Source: Ophiocordyceps camponoti-saundersi (nom. inval.)
Lineage: Eukaryota > Ascomycota > Sordariomycetes > Hypocreales > Ophiocordycipitaceae
Reading direction: 5' to 3'
Assembly: GCA_003339415.1 (NCBI GenBank)
Contig: PDHQ01000486.1
Span: 1 to 12,483, forward strand
DNA length: 12,483 nt
Shown here: positions 1 through 8,660 of the stretch, piece by piece
Numbering within the stretch: position 1 is the first letter of the stretch
How the letters are laid out: each line of letters opens with the position of its first letter
Notes under the pieces: model-generated
The model's database searches: none
What the model was told of the DNA's origin: nothing
The model's input: the letters and a program-made list of their open reading frames with translations, nothing else
Made by a program: the position numbers and the translations under genes

Positions 1-53
<53 letters not shown>
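1..53. repeat. Poly-T homopolymer at window edge
   Basis: An uninterrupted run of 53 T opens the window, followed by AT-rich sequence. It could be the reverse complement of a poly-A tail of a retroelement lying outside the window, a simple repeat, or a contig-edge sequencing artefact. No coding sequence or terminal motif next to it favours one reading. Confidence 0.9.
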
Positions 54-55
<2 letters not shown>

Positions 56-1401
56 TTTTACCGTATTTTATACTTATCTTACCTAGTCTATACTTATTAT
101 ACCTAATATACCTACTAGGCTACCTAAGCTACCCTTACCTTAGGGACTAACTTACCTTTATATACGTATAACGTTATATTATCGAAAGCACGATTAGTAA
201 GGCCGCGGGCGTAAACTACTATAAACTGCCCCCTCTCCTTTCCTCCCCCCTTTTCGATTATTATTATCCTAAGGTTAAATTAAGTATAATTATTTTGCTA
301 TTTTAAGGCATATATCCTTACTATCTTATATATATATATATATATATTATATAATATATAAACGTCTCTATAATATTAACTTCTAATAATAAAATCGTAA
401 TATATTTTACCCTTAATCTTAATATATATCTATTACTTTAAAACGCACTCCCTGCACTTTTAAATATATATATATATTTAAACTTTAAAGTTTAAAATAT
501 ATATTATATTTATATATATATTATTAAGTAACTTTTTAGCACGCTCCTCTATATAGTAATATTATTCGTAAGAAATAAGCGCGCTAGATATCTTTATATA
601 TATTTCTTATTATAACTATTATAGCTATGTCTCCTTACCCTTCTCCTTAATCGGAATTAAAGACGCCTACTTAAGCTTACTATAGCCTCCTATTATTATA
701 ACCTCGTTATACTCTCTAATAACCCTTATAATATTATTCTAGTTATCGCTATATAACGATTATTTCTTTATATTTCCTACTTATATCTATACTCGGCGTA
801 TATTATTTATATTATACGAAAGCAAACTTTTATTTTTCTCCTTTCTAATATCTTTTAGTTATCCTTATCCTTAACTAACCTTAGAAGTATTAAGTTAACT
901 ATATATATTTATATATATCTCTTAACGCTTACGTTATACTTAGGATAGCTATAATAATCTTAACTTACTTCGTATAATCTATAACCCTAAGTTTAATATC
1001 GTCGTTATCCTCGTTCTAAGTAACTATAATTATATCTACGACCGAATCCGTAGCCGCCGCCGTAATTATAGTTATATAATACCGCGCTCCCTGCGAATAA
1101 AATATATATATTACGTACTTACCGGACTTAAACGAGAAATATTTTTTAAAAAGGCTAGAGTTCTTTTAGTAAATATTATATAGGCTTAACGATATCGGGG
1201 CGTAGCTTATTATTAGATATACTAGTAGGCGTCCGCGCCGTCGTAGTATACGCTTTATAATATCTCGGTATAATACTATATTTAGAGACCTTACCCGGAT
1301 ATTATTACTAGGGAGCGCCGCTAGGCGCTTCTCCTTATCCTTCGTACTATATATTAGTATCTTCTCTTATCTAGTATATATTATCGTTTTTACTTACTAT
1401 A
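54..1401. other. AT-rich RIP-mutated stretch without a recognisable gene
   Basis: About 1.35 kb with very few CpA, TpG or ATG and with TAA/TAG in all frames. It contains TA-rich simple repeats (about 327-361 and 461-525) and a GC-richer patch near 1040-1100. By position it should be the internal part of a second minus-strand copia copy, because a gag start lies at its right edge (1402-1458). I could not recognise protease, integrase, RT or RNase H motifs here, so that assignment is inference only. Confidence 0.5.
327..361. repeat. (TA)n-rich simple repeat
   Basis: A run of alternating T and A interrupted only by short ATT/TAA steps. A similar TA-rich stretch recurs at about 461-525. Such tracts are expected where RIP has converted CpA/TpG to TpA in an already AT-rich background. 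No function is inferred. Confidence 0.8.
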
Positions 1402-1458
1402 AGGGCAAATAGTTAAAAGAGTTTTTCTCTAATACCGGATATCTTTATTACTTTCTAT
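1402..1458 (-). pseudogene. Start of a second copia gag relic (left copy)
   Basis: On the minus strand an ATA codon (probably a RIPped ATG) at 1456-1458 opens the peptide I-E-S-N-K-D-I-R-Y. This aligns with I-E-G-D-K-N-V-R-C at the start of the gag relic at 4858. The two starts are 3400 bp apart, nearly the offset between the two LTR copies, and the sequence between each start and its LTR is also alignable (for example 1430-1463 against 4831-4863). The left LTR is therefore followed by its own gag, as if it were the 5' LTR of another minus-strand element extending toward position 1. Similarity fades beyond about 20 codons and in-frame stops follow. Confidence 0.5.
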
Positions 1459-1539
1459 TTTTAGTAAGCTTTATTTAGGGATATCGTGCGATAAAAGGTA
1501 GGTATAAAGTTATTATATAAAACGTAAGGACTTATTAGA

Positions 1540-1938
1540 AAATAAAAAAAAACGATTATATAAAAAAACTAAGTTAGTAGGGTTATTAATAAAGGTCGCC
1601 GCTACGTATATCGTAGATAATATTATCGCTTACCTTAGTTATCGTTATTATTATCGTCGCTCCTCGCCCTACCTAAAGAGAAGAAGAAGAGGAGGGGAGG
1701 AGAGGAGAAGAAGGGAAGAAGAGAAGAGGGGAGGGTTTAGGAAAAAAGAGGGCCTTTTATATCTTTTCCGGATAGCCCGTTATATAACCTACTATTCTTT
1801 ACGAGGAAGAGAGTATTATTACTTTATTTATCTCTGCCTCCTACGGCTTCCTACGCCCGGTCTTTTATATCTAACTTTTCGCCCTTACGATATAGTAAAG
1901 ACTAATAATAGTTATATTTTTATAAAATATTATTAAAA
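1540..1938 (-). repeat. Left LTR copy of copia element (3' LTR in element orientation)
   Basis: It aligns end to end with 4935-5335 as a direct repeat of about 395 bp. Most differences are C/T or G/A transitions, as expected of two RIPped copies. Conserved landmarks are the A-run followed by ACGAYTATATAA at the left edge, a long purine tract (about 1678-1735), GGCCTTTTATATCTTTTCCGG, the GAGGAAGAGAGTAT block, and a shared right end ATAAAATATYRTTAAAAGT. The canonical TG...CA ends are not visible, since RIP would turn them into TA. The exact boundaries are approximate because homology with the other copy continues leftward past 1540 into leader and gag sequence. Confidence 0.8.
1754..1761 (-). 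promoter_or_regulatory. TATA-like box in left LTR
   Basis: The minus strand reads TATAAAAG. Immediately downstream in that orientation is a pyrimidine-only tract of roughly 55 nt (purine on the plus strand, 1678-1735). A TATA box followed by a CT-rich block is a common fungal promoter layout. The same arrangement is kept at 5150-5157 in the other LTR. Confidence 0.5.
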
Positions 1939-2180
1939 GTTAAGTACCTTAATATATAACTGCCGCTACTAACTATTAAAGTATATAAGCTATCTAGATA
2001 CTTAGCTATATTATGCTCTTACTAAGTAAGCTAATAGTGCCCCTCTTATACTAATCTAATATAGCTAATATACGGACCTGACTAGGCTTAAGCCCTGAGT
2101 AAGTTATAGCTTAAACTATAAGGTATATTATATAATACCGCCTTTAAGGCCGGGCAGGCTAAAGAATAACTATCGTAATA
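1939..2180 (-). other. 3' untranslated segment between pol end and LTR
   Basis: About 240 bp separate the last recognisable pol codon from the LTR. A polypurine tract would be expected just before the 3' LTR (at about 1940-1955 read on the minus strand). I do not see a clear one, perhaps because RIP has broken it up. Confidence 0.4.
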
Positions 2181-4010
2181 TTATTTCTTAGTATTTAGGC
2201 TACTAGAGCTGCCCCTATTCCTTAGCATAGCTAAATTTAGCTAGCGTATAAACTGCTAATACTTATTCGCCTATAAACCCTTCGTTAGGCTATCTACGAT
2301 TATATCTTCCGTATTTATCTATTATAGATTAAAGAAGCCTATCTAATACCTCTAGATAATCTATTTATATCGTAAGTTAATATGCCTCGTGCGTGCCTTA
2401 TTAAGTAGGTTAATTACGGCTAACCTCGCGTTCTAACTATTAGTAAATATTATAAGAGGCCTCTTTTATTCGTAGCCGGTATCTCGAATAACGTTAGAGA
2501 GCTAGATCGTTATAAGCCTAGCGGGCGTAAGGGCTATAAATTCGGCCTCTATACTGCTCGTTATAACGATAGTCTAACGCTTTAAGCGCTACGTAATAAG
2601 GCTACTAGCGAGGAAGATAACGAACCTAGCCGTTAAGGCGCGGGTTACCTAATTATCTGCGAACGATATATTAGAATAGACGCGTAGCTAAAGGTCCTTA
2701 TTATAGGCCGCTCCTCTAAGCGTAATACTAAGAGATAGCGTGCTGCGTAAATAGCGGAAAAGGTGCTTTATCGCAGCTAGATAAGCGTAAGTTATATAGG
2801 AATTTGCCTCCGATAGCTTCTTTACGCTATACGTAATATCGGGCCTTATACCTAGGGCTAGCTAATTAAGGCTGCCTATTCGTTTCTGCTATATTATAGC
2901 CTTTATCGCGATCTCGGCCTCTTTCTAGTTATAAGGAATTATATACTTTATTAGCTACGGCGTCTTCGTAGGCTTTAAATTATCGGTATTAAATAGCTTA
3001 AGAATCTTACGGGTAAAGGAGGTCTAATATACTCGAATAGTGCAGGCCTAACGATCGCGATTAAACTTAAGGCTAAGGAATTCCTAAGGCTCTTTAAGGT
3101 ATTTAACCTCGTATAATTTATCGAGAATTGCGGCCTTATTATTAATCTATACTTATATTAGTGCTATAAGGAGGATATTATTTATATAAAGAACGAGGAG
3201 GCTGCTATTAGCGTGGCGATAGAGGCGTAACTTAGAGTTAAGTCGTTTAAATCCGCGACTAGCTAGATCTTTAGCTACACGCTCGAACTACTAGCGCGGC
3301 GAGGCTCGATAGCTATAAAGGGCCCTTTTTAAGCGGCAAACGCGGCCTAATTTATCCTTAAAGCCGTAAGGCTATTCAACGAAGATATCTTTATTAAGTT
3401 TAGCGTTAATAAAGGTATTTATAACGTCGAACTTAGCCTATTTAAGGTCTTATATAGCGATAAGCGTAAGGAAGATACGAATAGACGATTAATACGCTAC
3501 TATAGTATAGAGGTCTTTAACTAGCTGATTTATAAAATTATAATCTCCGTAGATAACTTAGCGGGCTTTCGCTATCGGATCTGCGCCTTTAATAAGCTTC
3601 TTTATATATACCTAACGCCTAGGAAGGGTCTTTATATCGTGAGGCTTCGGTACGAGCTCCTAAGCGCCCTTTTAGTATAGTTTATTAAGTTTTTTATTTA
3701 TCGCAGGCACTTATTATTTATTAAAGTTAGGGAGTTTTTTCGCGGCACGATAATTATTAGGGGCATAGCCTATAAAGGTTTCCGTAGCTAAAGCTAAGAG
3801 AATTATTATAAGCGCCTTACTAATATATTCGTCTTTATTAGCGAAGGTAATATACGGCGTAGCTATCTTAATAATGCTTTTAGTAGCTAGATTAGCTTAT
3901 ATAAGCCTTTTTAATCTTCTTATAAGTTTAGTGCCTTAGATCTCCTCGGATAAATAGCGCTTATAGCGTTATATATTAGTTAAGGTAGAAGAAAATATCG
4001 ATGCCTTACG
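2181..4010 (-). pseudogene. Copia pol relic: reverse transcriptase and RNase H in one frame
   Basis: One minus-strand frame of 610 codons stays readable throughout without a frameshift. It is broken by nearly forty stops, all TAA or TAG and none TGA, as expected when CAA, CAG and TGG codons are RIPped. In element order it has an integrase-RT linker, then the RT start (L-P-N-F-N-K, about 3730), KGA*ELVPKP (near 3650), FVE*PYGF (about 3361-3384), RALYSYRASPR (about 3300), and LYINNILLI (about 3168-3194) at the site of the copia YVDD catalytic loop, with both Asp now Asn. These are followed by IGSLN and RPDITY (about 2832-2846), IKHLFRYLR (about 2750), SFADN (about 2655), TSSIEAEF (about 2541-2567), RTRHINLRY (about 2380) and DSLTKGL (about 2273-2290). 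Loss of both catalytic Asp and the many stops make it non-functional. The clade is solid; the family name is not known. Confidence 0.9.
2290..2740 (-). pseudogene. RNase H domain of the copia pol relic
   Basis: This is the C-terminal part of the same frame. It follows the family order YSNISFADN (first acidic site), RFVIFLASS plus ITW-like, TIVITSSIEAEFIAL (second acidic site), FTNS*NARLAVIN (Asp of the usual D-N/D-S-Q motif now Asn), KARTRHINLRY, and EDIIVDSLTKGL. In copia elements this domain removes the RNA strand during cDNA synthesis. Here it carries about fifteen in-frame TAA/TAG codons. Confidence 0.85.
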
Positions 4011-4270
4011 TATATATTAAGAGGGTTATTCGTCGGGTATTAGATCGGTTTATTAAAGCTATAAGGTACTAGCTAATTTATTAGGATTATTACGATTATT
4101 ATAATCGATCTAAGAGCTAGGAAGGCTTATAGATATAGGCAGTAATTATGCCTCTTTAGCTTCTTTAATCGATAGGAGACTTTTAAGCATTTTCTTTAGA
4201 AATCGGGCGCGGTGCCTCGTTACCTTAATTAGGCGTGGCGTTTAGTGAGGGAAAGTGCGAAGGGTCTCTC
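4011..4270 (-). other. Gag-pol junction with presumed protease/integrase deletion
   Basis: The gag frame ends at a TGA at 4271-4273 and the pol linker becomes readable near 4010, in a different frame. A copia element should have a protease and an integrase of several hundred codons between the two. No H-H-C-C zinc motif or D-D-E core pattern is visible in these 260 bp, so most of that coding sequence has been lost. The exact join cannot be placed without a related full-length copy. Confidence 0.55.
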
Positions 4271-4858
4271 TCAGGCGTTTTAAATTGCTCTTTTAATAGC
4301 CTTATAAATTCCTCTTTAACGCGCGATAAATTTAATAATCCGGCTATAATAGTTAGATATTTCTTTAGTTATTACTTATTATTTAGTATAGAAGAGGGCT
4401 ATGAAATGCTAATACCGCTATTCTAGCTACGGGAACGTTATTCCTGCCCCTTCTCTCTAAAGGGAAGAGAAATCGGCTTAAAATTAATAACTTTAACCTC
4501 TTTTTCTTCTAAATAAGCCCTAAATTCGACTAATAAGTTTTCTTTAATAATAGGGGCCCTGGCACGATTAATAAAGCGTATATCTCGTGCCCGAATAACG
4601 GTCTCTTATTTAGGAAGCTATATCTTAAAGATATAGCTATATAGACCTTTAATACTAACGAGATAACCCTTCTAAGCGCAGGGAGCTATCTTCTTTAATC
4701 TTACGATCTTTTCCTTTAGCTTCGTTACGTATACCGTATAGCCCTAAGCGTGCAGCTAGCTAATATTATATTTATAGGGCAGATTAAGTGCCTTTATAAC
4801 CCTCTCGAGAAGGCTTTCTTTTTTTTCCTCGGCACCGGACGTTCTTATCTCCTTCTAT
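4271..4858 (-). pseudogene. Copia gag relic
   Basis: A minus-strand frame of 195 codons runs from an ATA (probable RIPped ATG, 4856-4858) to TGA (4271-4273), with many TAA/TAG inside. Readable stretches include EGDKNVRCRGKKRKPSREGYKG and SLRLEGL, then Q- and Y-rich sequence such as HFIALFYTK and ISNYYSRIIKF. The protein is basic and hydrophilic and lies directly downstream of the 5' LTR in element orientation, which is the place of gag. There is no visible zinc knuckle; the region may be truncated by the deletion that removed protease and integrase. The assignment rests on position and on the matching start at 1458, not on a recognised domain. Confidence 0.6.
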
Positions 4859-4934
4859 TCCTACTAACCTTTTAAGGAAGGTATCTGCGAATAAAGGGTA
4901 TAACGCTTCTTAAGCGATACGTAAAAGATTATCC

Positions 4935-5335
4935 GAAAAAAAAAAAAACGACTATATAAGATAACTAGGTTAGCAGGGTCGTTAATTAAGGTCGCCGCCG
5001 CGGCTATCGCAGATATTATTATAACGTACCTTAGTTATCGTCGTTATCGTCGCCGCTGCCTGCCCTATTAAAAGAGAAGAGAAAGAGAAGGAGAGGCGAA
5101 GAGAAGAAAGGAAAAAGATAAGAGGGGAGGGTTTAGGAAAGGAGAAGGCCTTTTATATCTTTTCCGGCTAAGTTATTATATAACTTACTATTCTTTGCGA
5201 GGAAGAGAGTATCGTTACTTTATTTATCTCTGCCTTTTATAGCTTCCTATACCTAGTCTTTTATATCTAACTTTTCGCCCTTACGATATAGTAAAGACTA
5301 ACGATAGTTATATTTTTATAAAATATCGTTAAAAG
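4935..5335 (-). repeat. Right LTR copy of copia element (5' LTR in element orientation)
   Basis: Direct-repeat partner of 1540-1938, about 3395 bp away. It keeps slightly more C and G than the left copy (for example GCCGCCGCGGCTATCGC against a T/A-richer version), so it is a little less mutated. The right end is ATAAAATATCGTTAAAAGT at about 5332, beyond which the two copies diverge. The left boundary is approximate. Confidence 0.8.
5150..5157 (-). promoter_or_regulatory. TATA-like box in right (5') LTR
   Basis: TATAAAAG on the minus strand, followed downstream by a pyrimidine-rich tract (purines on plus, about 5073-5128). As part of the 5' LTR this would have been the element's own promoter. 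The whole arrangement is conserved with the other LTR. Confidence 0.5.
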
Positions 5336-5414
5336 TAGAGTATTACGGTACGTACCGGCTATTACTAATAAACGAAGTAGGTCTATAAAGGGGTATATAC
5401 CGCTATATATCTTA
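5336..5414. other. Spacer between copia element and tandem gene units
   Basis: About 80 bp with no recognisable feature. It separates the right LTR end from the start of the first 1.4-kb repeat unit. Confidence 0.5.
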
Positions 5415-5642
5415 CTAATACGGGTATATTATATTACGAGAATACGAGTAGAAGTATATAGAAATAATATAATATCTTAAGTCTTATCTGAAAATATAGT
5501 CGGGACCTATATTCTTTTTTAAAGTAGCGAGTATAGAATATAACGCCCCGATCCCCCTACTTAAATATATACCTATAACTATTTTATAATAACCGTTTCC
5601 TTTTTTAGTTTTTAGCCCTTATTACTAATACTTACTTTCTAA

Positions 5643-5936
5643 GTATATATAAGGGAGGCATTTTCCTATATATATATATATAATATACCCCCTAGCTTAT
5701 AAGCTTATTTAAACATATCTAATAAGCTTAAAAATTATCTTTAAAGATCGTAAGAATAAATTATCTAAACCCTTAAAAGAAAAAAATATAGGAAAAGACT
5801 ATAGGTACGTATCTTTTATACCTCTAAATTAGTTAAGCTAGATAAGTTATCTAGGGCGGGTATAGAAAGCTCCTCTCTCTTCCTTTCTCTCTTTTCTCTT
5901 TTCTTCCTCCTTTATCCTTATCTTTTTCTTCTTCTA
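5643..5936 (+). promoter_or_regulatory. Promoter-like leader of unit 1
   Basis: Contains TATATATAAGGGAGGCATTTTC (TATA-like, from about 5643), a conserved middle block, and a nearly pure pyrimidine tract (about 5872-5935) just before the ORF relic. Unit 2 keeps the same order: TATAAAGGAGGCATTTTC from about 7093 and a CT tract at about 7318-7382. A CT-rich tract ahead of the start codon is typical of fungal promoters. Conservation between the copies shows that the leader was duplicated together with the ORF. Confidence 0.45.
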
Positions 5937-5978
5937 CGGTTATTTTTTTATTTTATATAGCTTTTTTTAAAGAAGACT

Positions 5979-6806
5979 ATAGATTTTATAAGTAACTTAA
6001 ATCTTTCGTCCGCCCGCGATTATAATATCTAAGGGAGGTATTGCCTCCTTAAGCTTCTAATTATAAACTCGTTAATAGTATCGTTTATAACCGTACTAAG
6101 CGTAAACGTAAGTATTCGCTTACGGATTTCTTATATTATAAAATAATATATTTTTCCCTTATAAGATTCTAAGCGCTAGGCACTCTTAAAGCTTACTATT
6201 AATATTATTCTTAGGGCTAAGATTATTATATCGGCTAGGGACATTTACTTTAAGATTTTATATAATCTTAGATATTTTAGGGCGATTATTATTTAGAGTC
6301 GTGGCACGCGGAACTTGCCGCCTTACTTTAAATACTATCGCTTACGTACTAAGGCTTACCCTTTTTAGTATTACGCCTCTCTCCCTAGCTTTTAGTATAG
6401 CGCCTACGCTAGTTACGTTTAGGCTAAATAAGGACGATATTACTTTTTTTAGCGTGCCGCGTAAGCGGTCGGTTCGATAAGTTAACTAGCTATTACTATT
6501 CCTAACGATAATAATATTATTAAAAATAGAGAAGTAATTAAGATAGAGGATACTCTAGAGGCTAAAAATAAGTAAGATAGTCTTTTATTAGGTTTATACT
6601 TTAAATACGCCGTGCACTAGCCTGCTAGCATACCGTACCCCTATTACCTAACTCCTACTTAGCAAGCTTAGGTTATAGTAGAGAAGACCCGTTAGTTAAG
6701 AGGAGGTATCTAAACTTTTAGATAGTAGAAACGTTTATAGGTAGTAAATATAGAAAAATAACGCTTACGTAAATATATTAAAAATAAAAAGAAAAAAAAA
6801 AGATAA
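5979..6806 (+). pseudogene. RIPped ORF relic of unit 1, possibly a Cys-rich fungal domain protein
   Basis: A plus-strand frame of 275 codons runs from an ATA (probable RIPped ATG) to TAA after a basic tail (KNKKKKR). All internal stops are TAA/TAG. It aligns in protein with the relic of unit 2 at three blocks: K*YIFPL*D (about 6140), YFRAIII*SRG (about 6285) and YPF*YYASLPSF*YSAY (about 6357-6410), followed by *AK*GRYYF. Tyr is clustered in the last block at spacings suggesting a Cys pattern (Y..Y, PF..Y, YSAY..Y, GRYY), because RIP turns TGY (Cys) into TAY (Tyr). This resembles small fungal Cys-rich domains such as DUF3716, but that match is from memory and unproven. Function is unknown; the basic tail could be a nuclear signal. 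Confidence 0.6.
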
Positions 6807-6864
6807 ACGTTTTTCCTAGCTAAGACTTTTAAGTATAACTCGGATTAGATAGAGTAGACCGGGC

Positions 6865-8205
6865 TTATAATTATTATAAGGATACGAGTTAAGGTATCTA
6901 GAAATAATATAGTATTTTAAGTCTTATCTAAAAACATAGTCGGAACCTATATCCTTTTTTATAATTAGGAAATACGTATAATAACGCCTTAGTCTTACCT
7001 ATCCGATATCTGCCTCTAACTATTTTAATAGTAACTATTTCCTTTTTTAGGTTTTTAGCCCTTATTTATAAGGCTAATACCTATTTTCATAGTATAAAGG
7101 AGGCATTTTCTTATATACGCATATATAATATACCCCCCCTTAGGCTTATAAGCTTATTTAGAAGTATCTAATAAGCCTTAAAAATAACTTTAAAGATTAT
7201 AAGATAAGATTATTAAAACCTTTAAGAGAAAACTCGTAGGAAAAGATTATAGGTACATATCTTCTATACCTATTAAATTAGTAAAGCTAGCTAAGTTATC
7301 TAGGCATAGTATAAAATGCCCTCTTCTCTTCCTCTCTCTCTCTTCCTTTTTCTTCTTCCTTTATCCTCTTTTTCTTTTTTCGTAAGCAGTTTTTTAGTTA
7401 TTCCTTTACTTCTTCCTTTTCCGAGATAGATATTATAGGTCTTTAAGACCTAGGTATATATAGAAGATATCGCCTTATTAAGGTTCCGATAGCTTATCCT
7501 TAGATACTAGCTATAATAATAACCTTATCTATTAACGTAAGTCTTTGCCTTAGATTCCCCGTATTCCTAATATTTAGAAATAATATAAAATACCTTTTTA
7601 GGATATAGAGTATTATACGCTTACTATGCCCGCGGTTAGCGTAATATTTTAAGCTAAAATCACGGCCGTACTATAACTTATAGTAAATTAAGTTTTAAAA
7701 GATAACGGATACTTTCGCTCGCTTCTAGTTTAAAGCCGTGGTGCCGAGAACGCGACTCTATGCGAAAAATACTCTTATCTACGTATACGCGCCTATCCCT
7801 TTAAGTTGTATATTTCGTTACCCGGTTTTTAATATAGTGCTTATAGCTTATATATTTAGGCTAAATAAGGTTATTATTACTTATTATAGCGTCTAATCGA
7901 AATAGCTAGGTTAATAGGGTTAGGGGGGTTTATAATTACTAATAACGATAATATTATAGAGGACCGTGAGATTATTAAACTTAAAAATATTATAGATATT
8001 TAAGATAGAGACGGGCAAATAGTTCTCCTATTACTATAGTATCTAAAGCACGCTACGTGCTAGCTAGCTTTAATACCGTACTTATATCCCTTAACTTAAG
8101 CTTAGCAAGCTTAGGTAAATGCGGAGAAGAGATATTAGTAAAGAAATAAACTAATCCTTTATATAAAAAAGATAATATTAGGTAGTAAATATAAGAGATA
8201 GCGAC
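6865..8205 (+). repeat. Tandem unit 2 (leader plus ORF relic)
   Basis: Second copy of the ~1.4-kb unit, aligned with unit 1 from about 6865. Similarity is strongest in the first 500 bp and is kept through the ORF at short blocks, for example TTTAGGCTAAATAAGG (about 7856 against 6418), CTTAGCAAGCTTAGG, and TAGGTAGTAAATATA near the end. It loses similarity after about 8205, where the next element begins about 40 bp further on. Unit 2 may therefore be truncated by that element. Confidence 0.8.
7422..8201 (+). pseudogene. RIPped ORF relic of unit 2, paralogue of the unit 1 ORF
   Basis: This plus-strand frame ends at TAG (8199-8201) and has only TAA/TAG stops inside. Blocks shared with unit 1 are K*YKIPF*D (about 7570-7605), GYFRSLLV*SRG (about 7700-7742) and YPFKLYISLPGF*YSAY (about 7785-7845), followed by *AK*GYYY. 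The proteins are clearly related but much more diverged than the leaders, beyond what RIP alone would do, so the two were probably distinct paralogues before mutation. The start is uncertain: no ATG is available, and 7422 is set by alignment with unit 1. Another possible RIPped start is ATA at 7458. Function is unknown. Confidence 0.55.
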
Positions 8206-8249
8206 TATAATAATAATAATATAAAATAGTAGATAAAGTAAACTTTATA

Positions 8250-8660
8250 ATAATAAAGGGGAACTATATAAACGACTAGCGTATTAGGCAAATTTATCTT
8301 AAATCTAAGTTTATTTTAAAACTTCTTAAATAATTATCCTTAAAAAGGTTTTATAAAATAATCTCTAACCTTCGCGGAAGTTTATATCTAAGCGATCTCT
8401 ATATAATTTGCTTAAATATTATATCGTAACTAATACTAATAGATATTAAAATATCGTATCTTAGTTAATAGCTTTAATATTTCCTTTATAAGTAAGCGTA
8501 TTATTTATATATTATTATAGAAAACTTTTAGGAGGGCCGAAAAAATAATACTAAGTTTATCGCCGACGCGATATAAAGCGTTTATTTTTTTTATAATAGA
8601 AGTAAGTATAGGTAGTTCTGCTTCGGTATTACTTATTATAATAGTTACCTATCTCCTAAT
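8250..8660 (-). pseudogene. RNase H relic of second copia element
   Basis: One minus-strand frame reads VTIIISNTEAELPIL (TEAEL codons 8613-8627), YNN plus TIRLL-like IIRLL (8490-8504), KIRYFNIY*Y*LRY (8439-8462 and onward), YIEIA*I*TSAKV and FIKPF. The order TEAEL, D-N-Q-T-I-R-L-L, K-x-R-H-x-D-I-H-x-H-W-L-R, W-x-P-T, TKPL is that of RNase H in many fungal copia elements. The departures from it (Asp to Asn, His to Tyr, Trp and Gln to stop) are those RIP produces. These three motif positions share one frame. Confidence 0.75.

Larger units (their letters stand above)
1540..5335 (-). mobile_element. Ty1/copia LTR retrotransposon, RIP-inactivated and internally deleted
   Basis: Two direct LTR copies flank an internal region of about 3 kb read on the minus strand. 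The order is 5' LTR (4935-5335), gag relic (4271-4858), deletion junction (about 4010-4271), RT-RNase H (4010-2181), 3' untranslated part (1939-2180), 3' LTR (1540-1938). RT followed by RNase H at the 3' end, with copia-specific motifs, places it in Ty1/copia. The internal region is shorter than the 4-5 kb usual for the family because protease and the integrase core are absent. Reading frames carry only transition-type damage. No convincing target-site duplication could be read, partly because the left LTR runs into another gag copy. Confidence 0.85.
5415..6864 (+). repeat. Tandem unit 1 (leader plus ORF relic)
   Basis: First of two head-to-tail copies of a ~1.45-kb unit. Shared landmarks are TAGAAATAATATARTAT, TCTTATCTRAAAAYATAGTCGG, the TTTCCTTTTTTAG block, GGAGGCATTTTCYTATATA, AATATACCCCC, CTTATAAGCTTATTTA, a pyrimidine tract, then the ORF. 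After the ORF the unit runs directly into unit 2. Most differences in the leader are transitions and small indels. Confidence 0.85.

Noticed and set aside
2883..4170. Long plus-strand frame interrupted only by TAA/TAG, looking like a ~430-codon protein
   Set aside because: It is the antisense shadow of the minus-strand copia pol, where RT and RNase H motifs occur in the right order. The plus frame matches no family.
4235..4426. 63-codon plus-strand ORF beginning with ATG
   Set aside because: It lies antisense to the copia gag relic, has no recognisable domain, ribosome or promoter context, and exists mainly because this patch is less RIPped.
4616..4638. Perfect 11-bp-arm palindrome (AGCTATATCTT, A, AAGATATAGCT)
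   Set aside because: It lies inside the gag relic, is AT-rich, and has no T-run or gene end nearby. Chance in a low-complexity sequence explains it.
5415..7370. Interpretation of the two ~500-bp leaders as LTRs of one retrotransposon with the 0.9-kb interval as its interior
   Set aside because: The repeat continues past the leader through the ORF in both copies, so the unit is a ~1.4-kb tandem duplication. An LTR origin of the leader alone remains possible and is noted in the findings.
8047..8061. Small inverted repeat GCACG-CTA-CGTGC
   Set aside because: A 5-bp stem within the unit 2 ORF relic, not conserved in unit 1. Too short to call a structured element.
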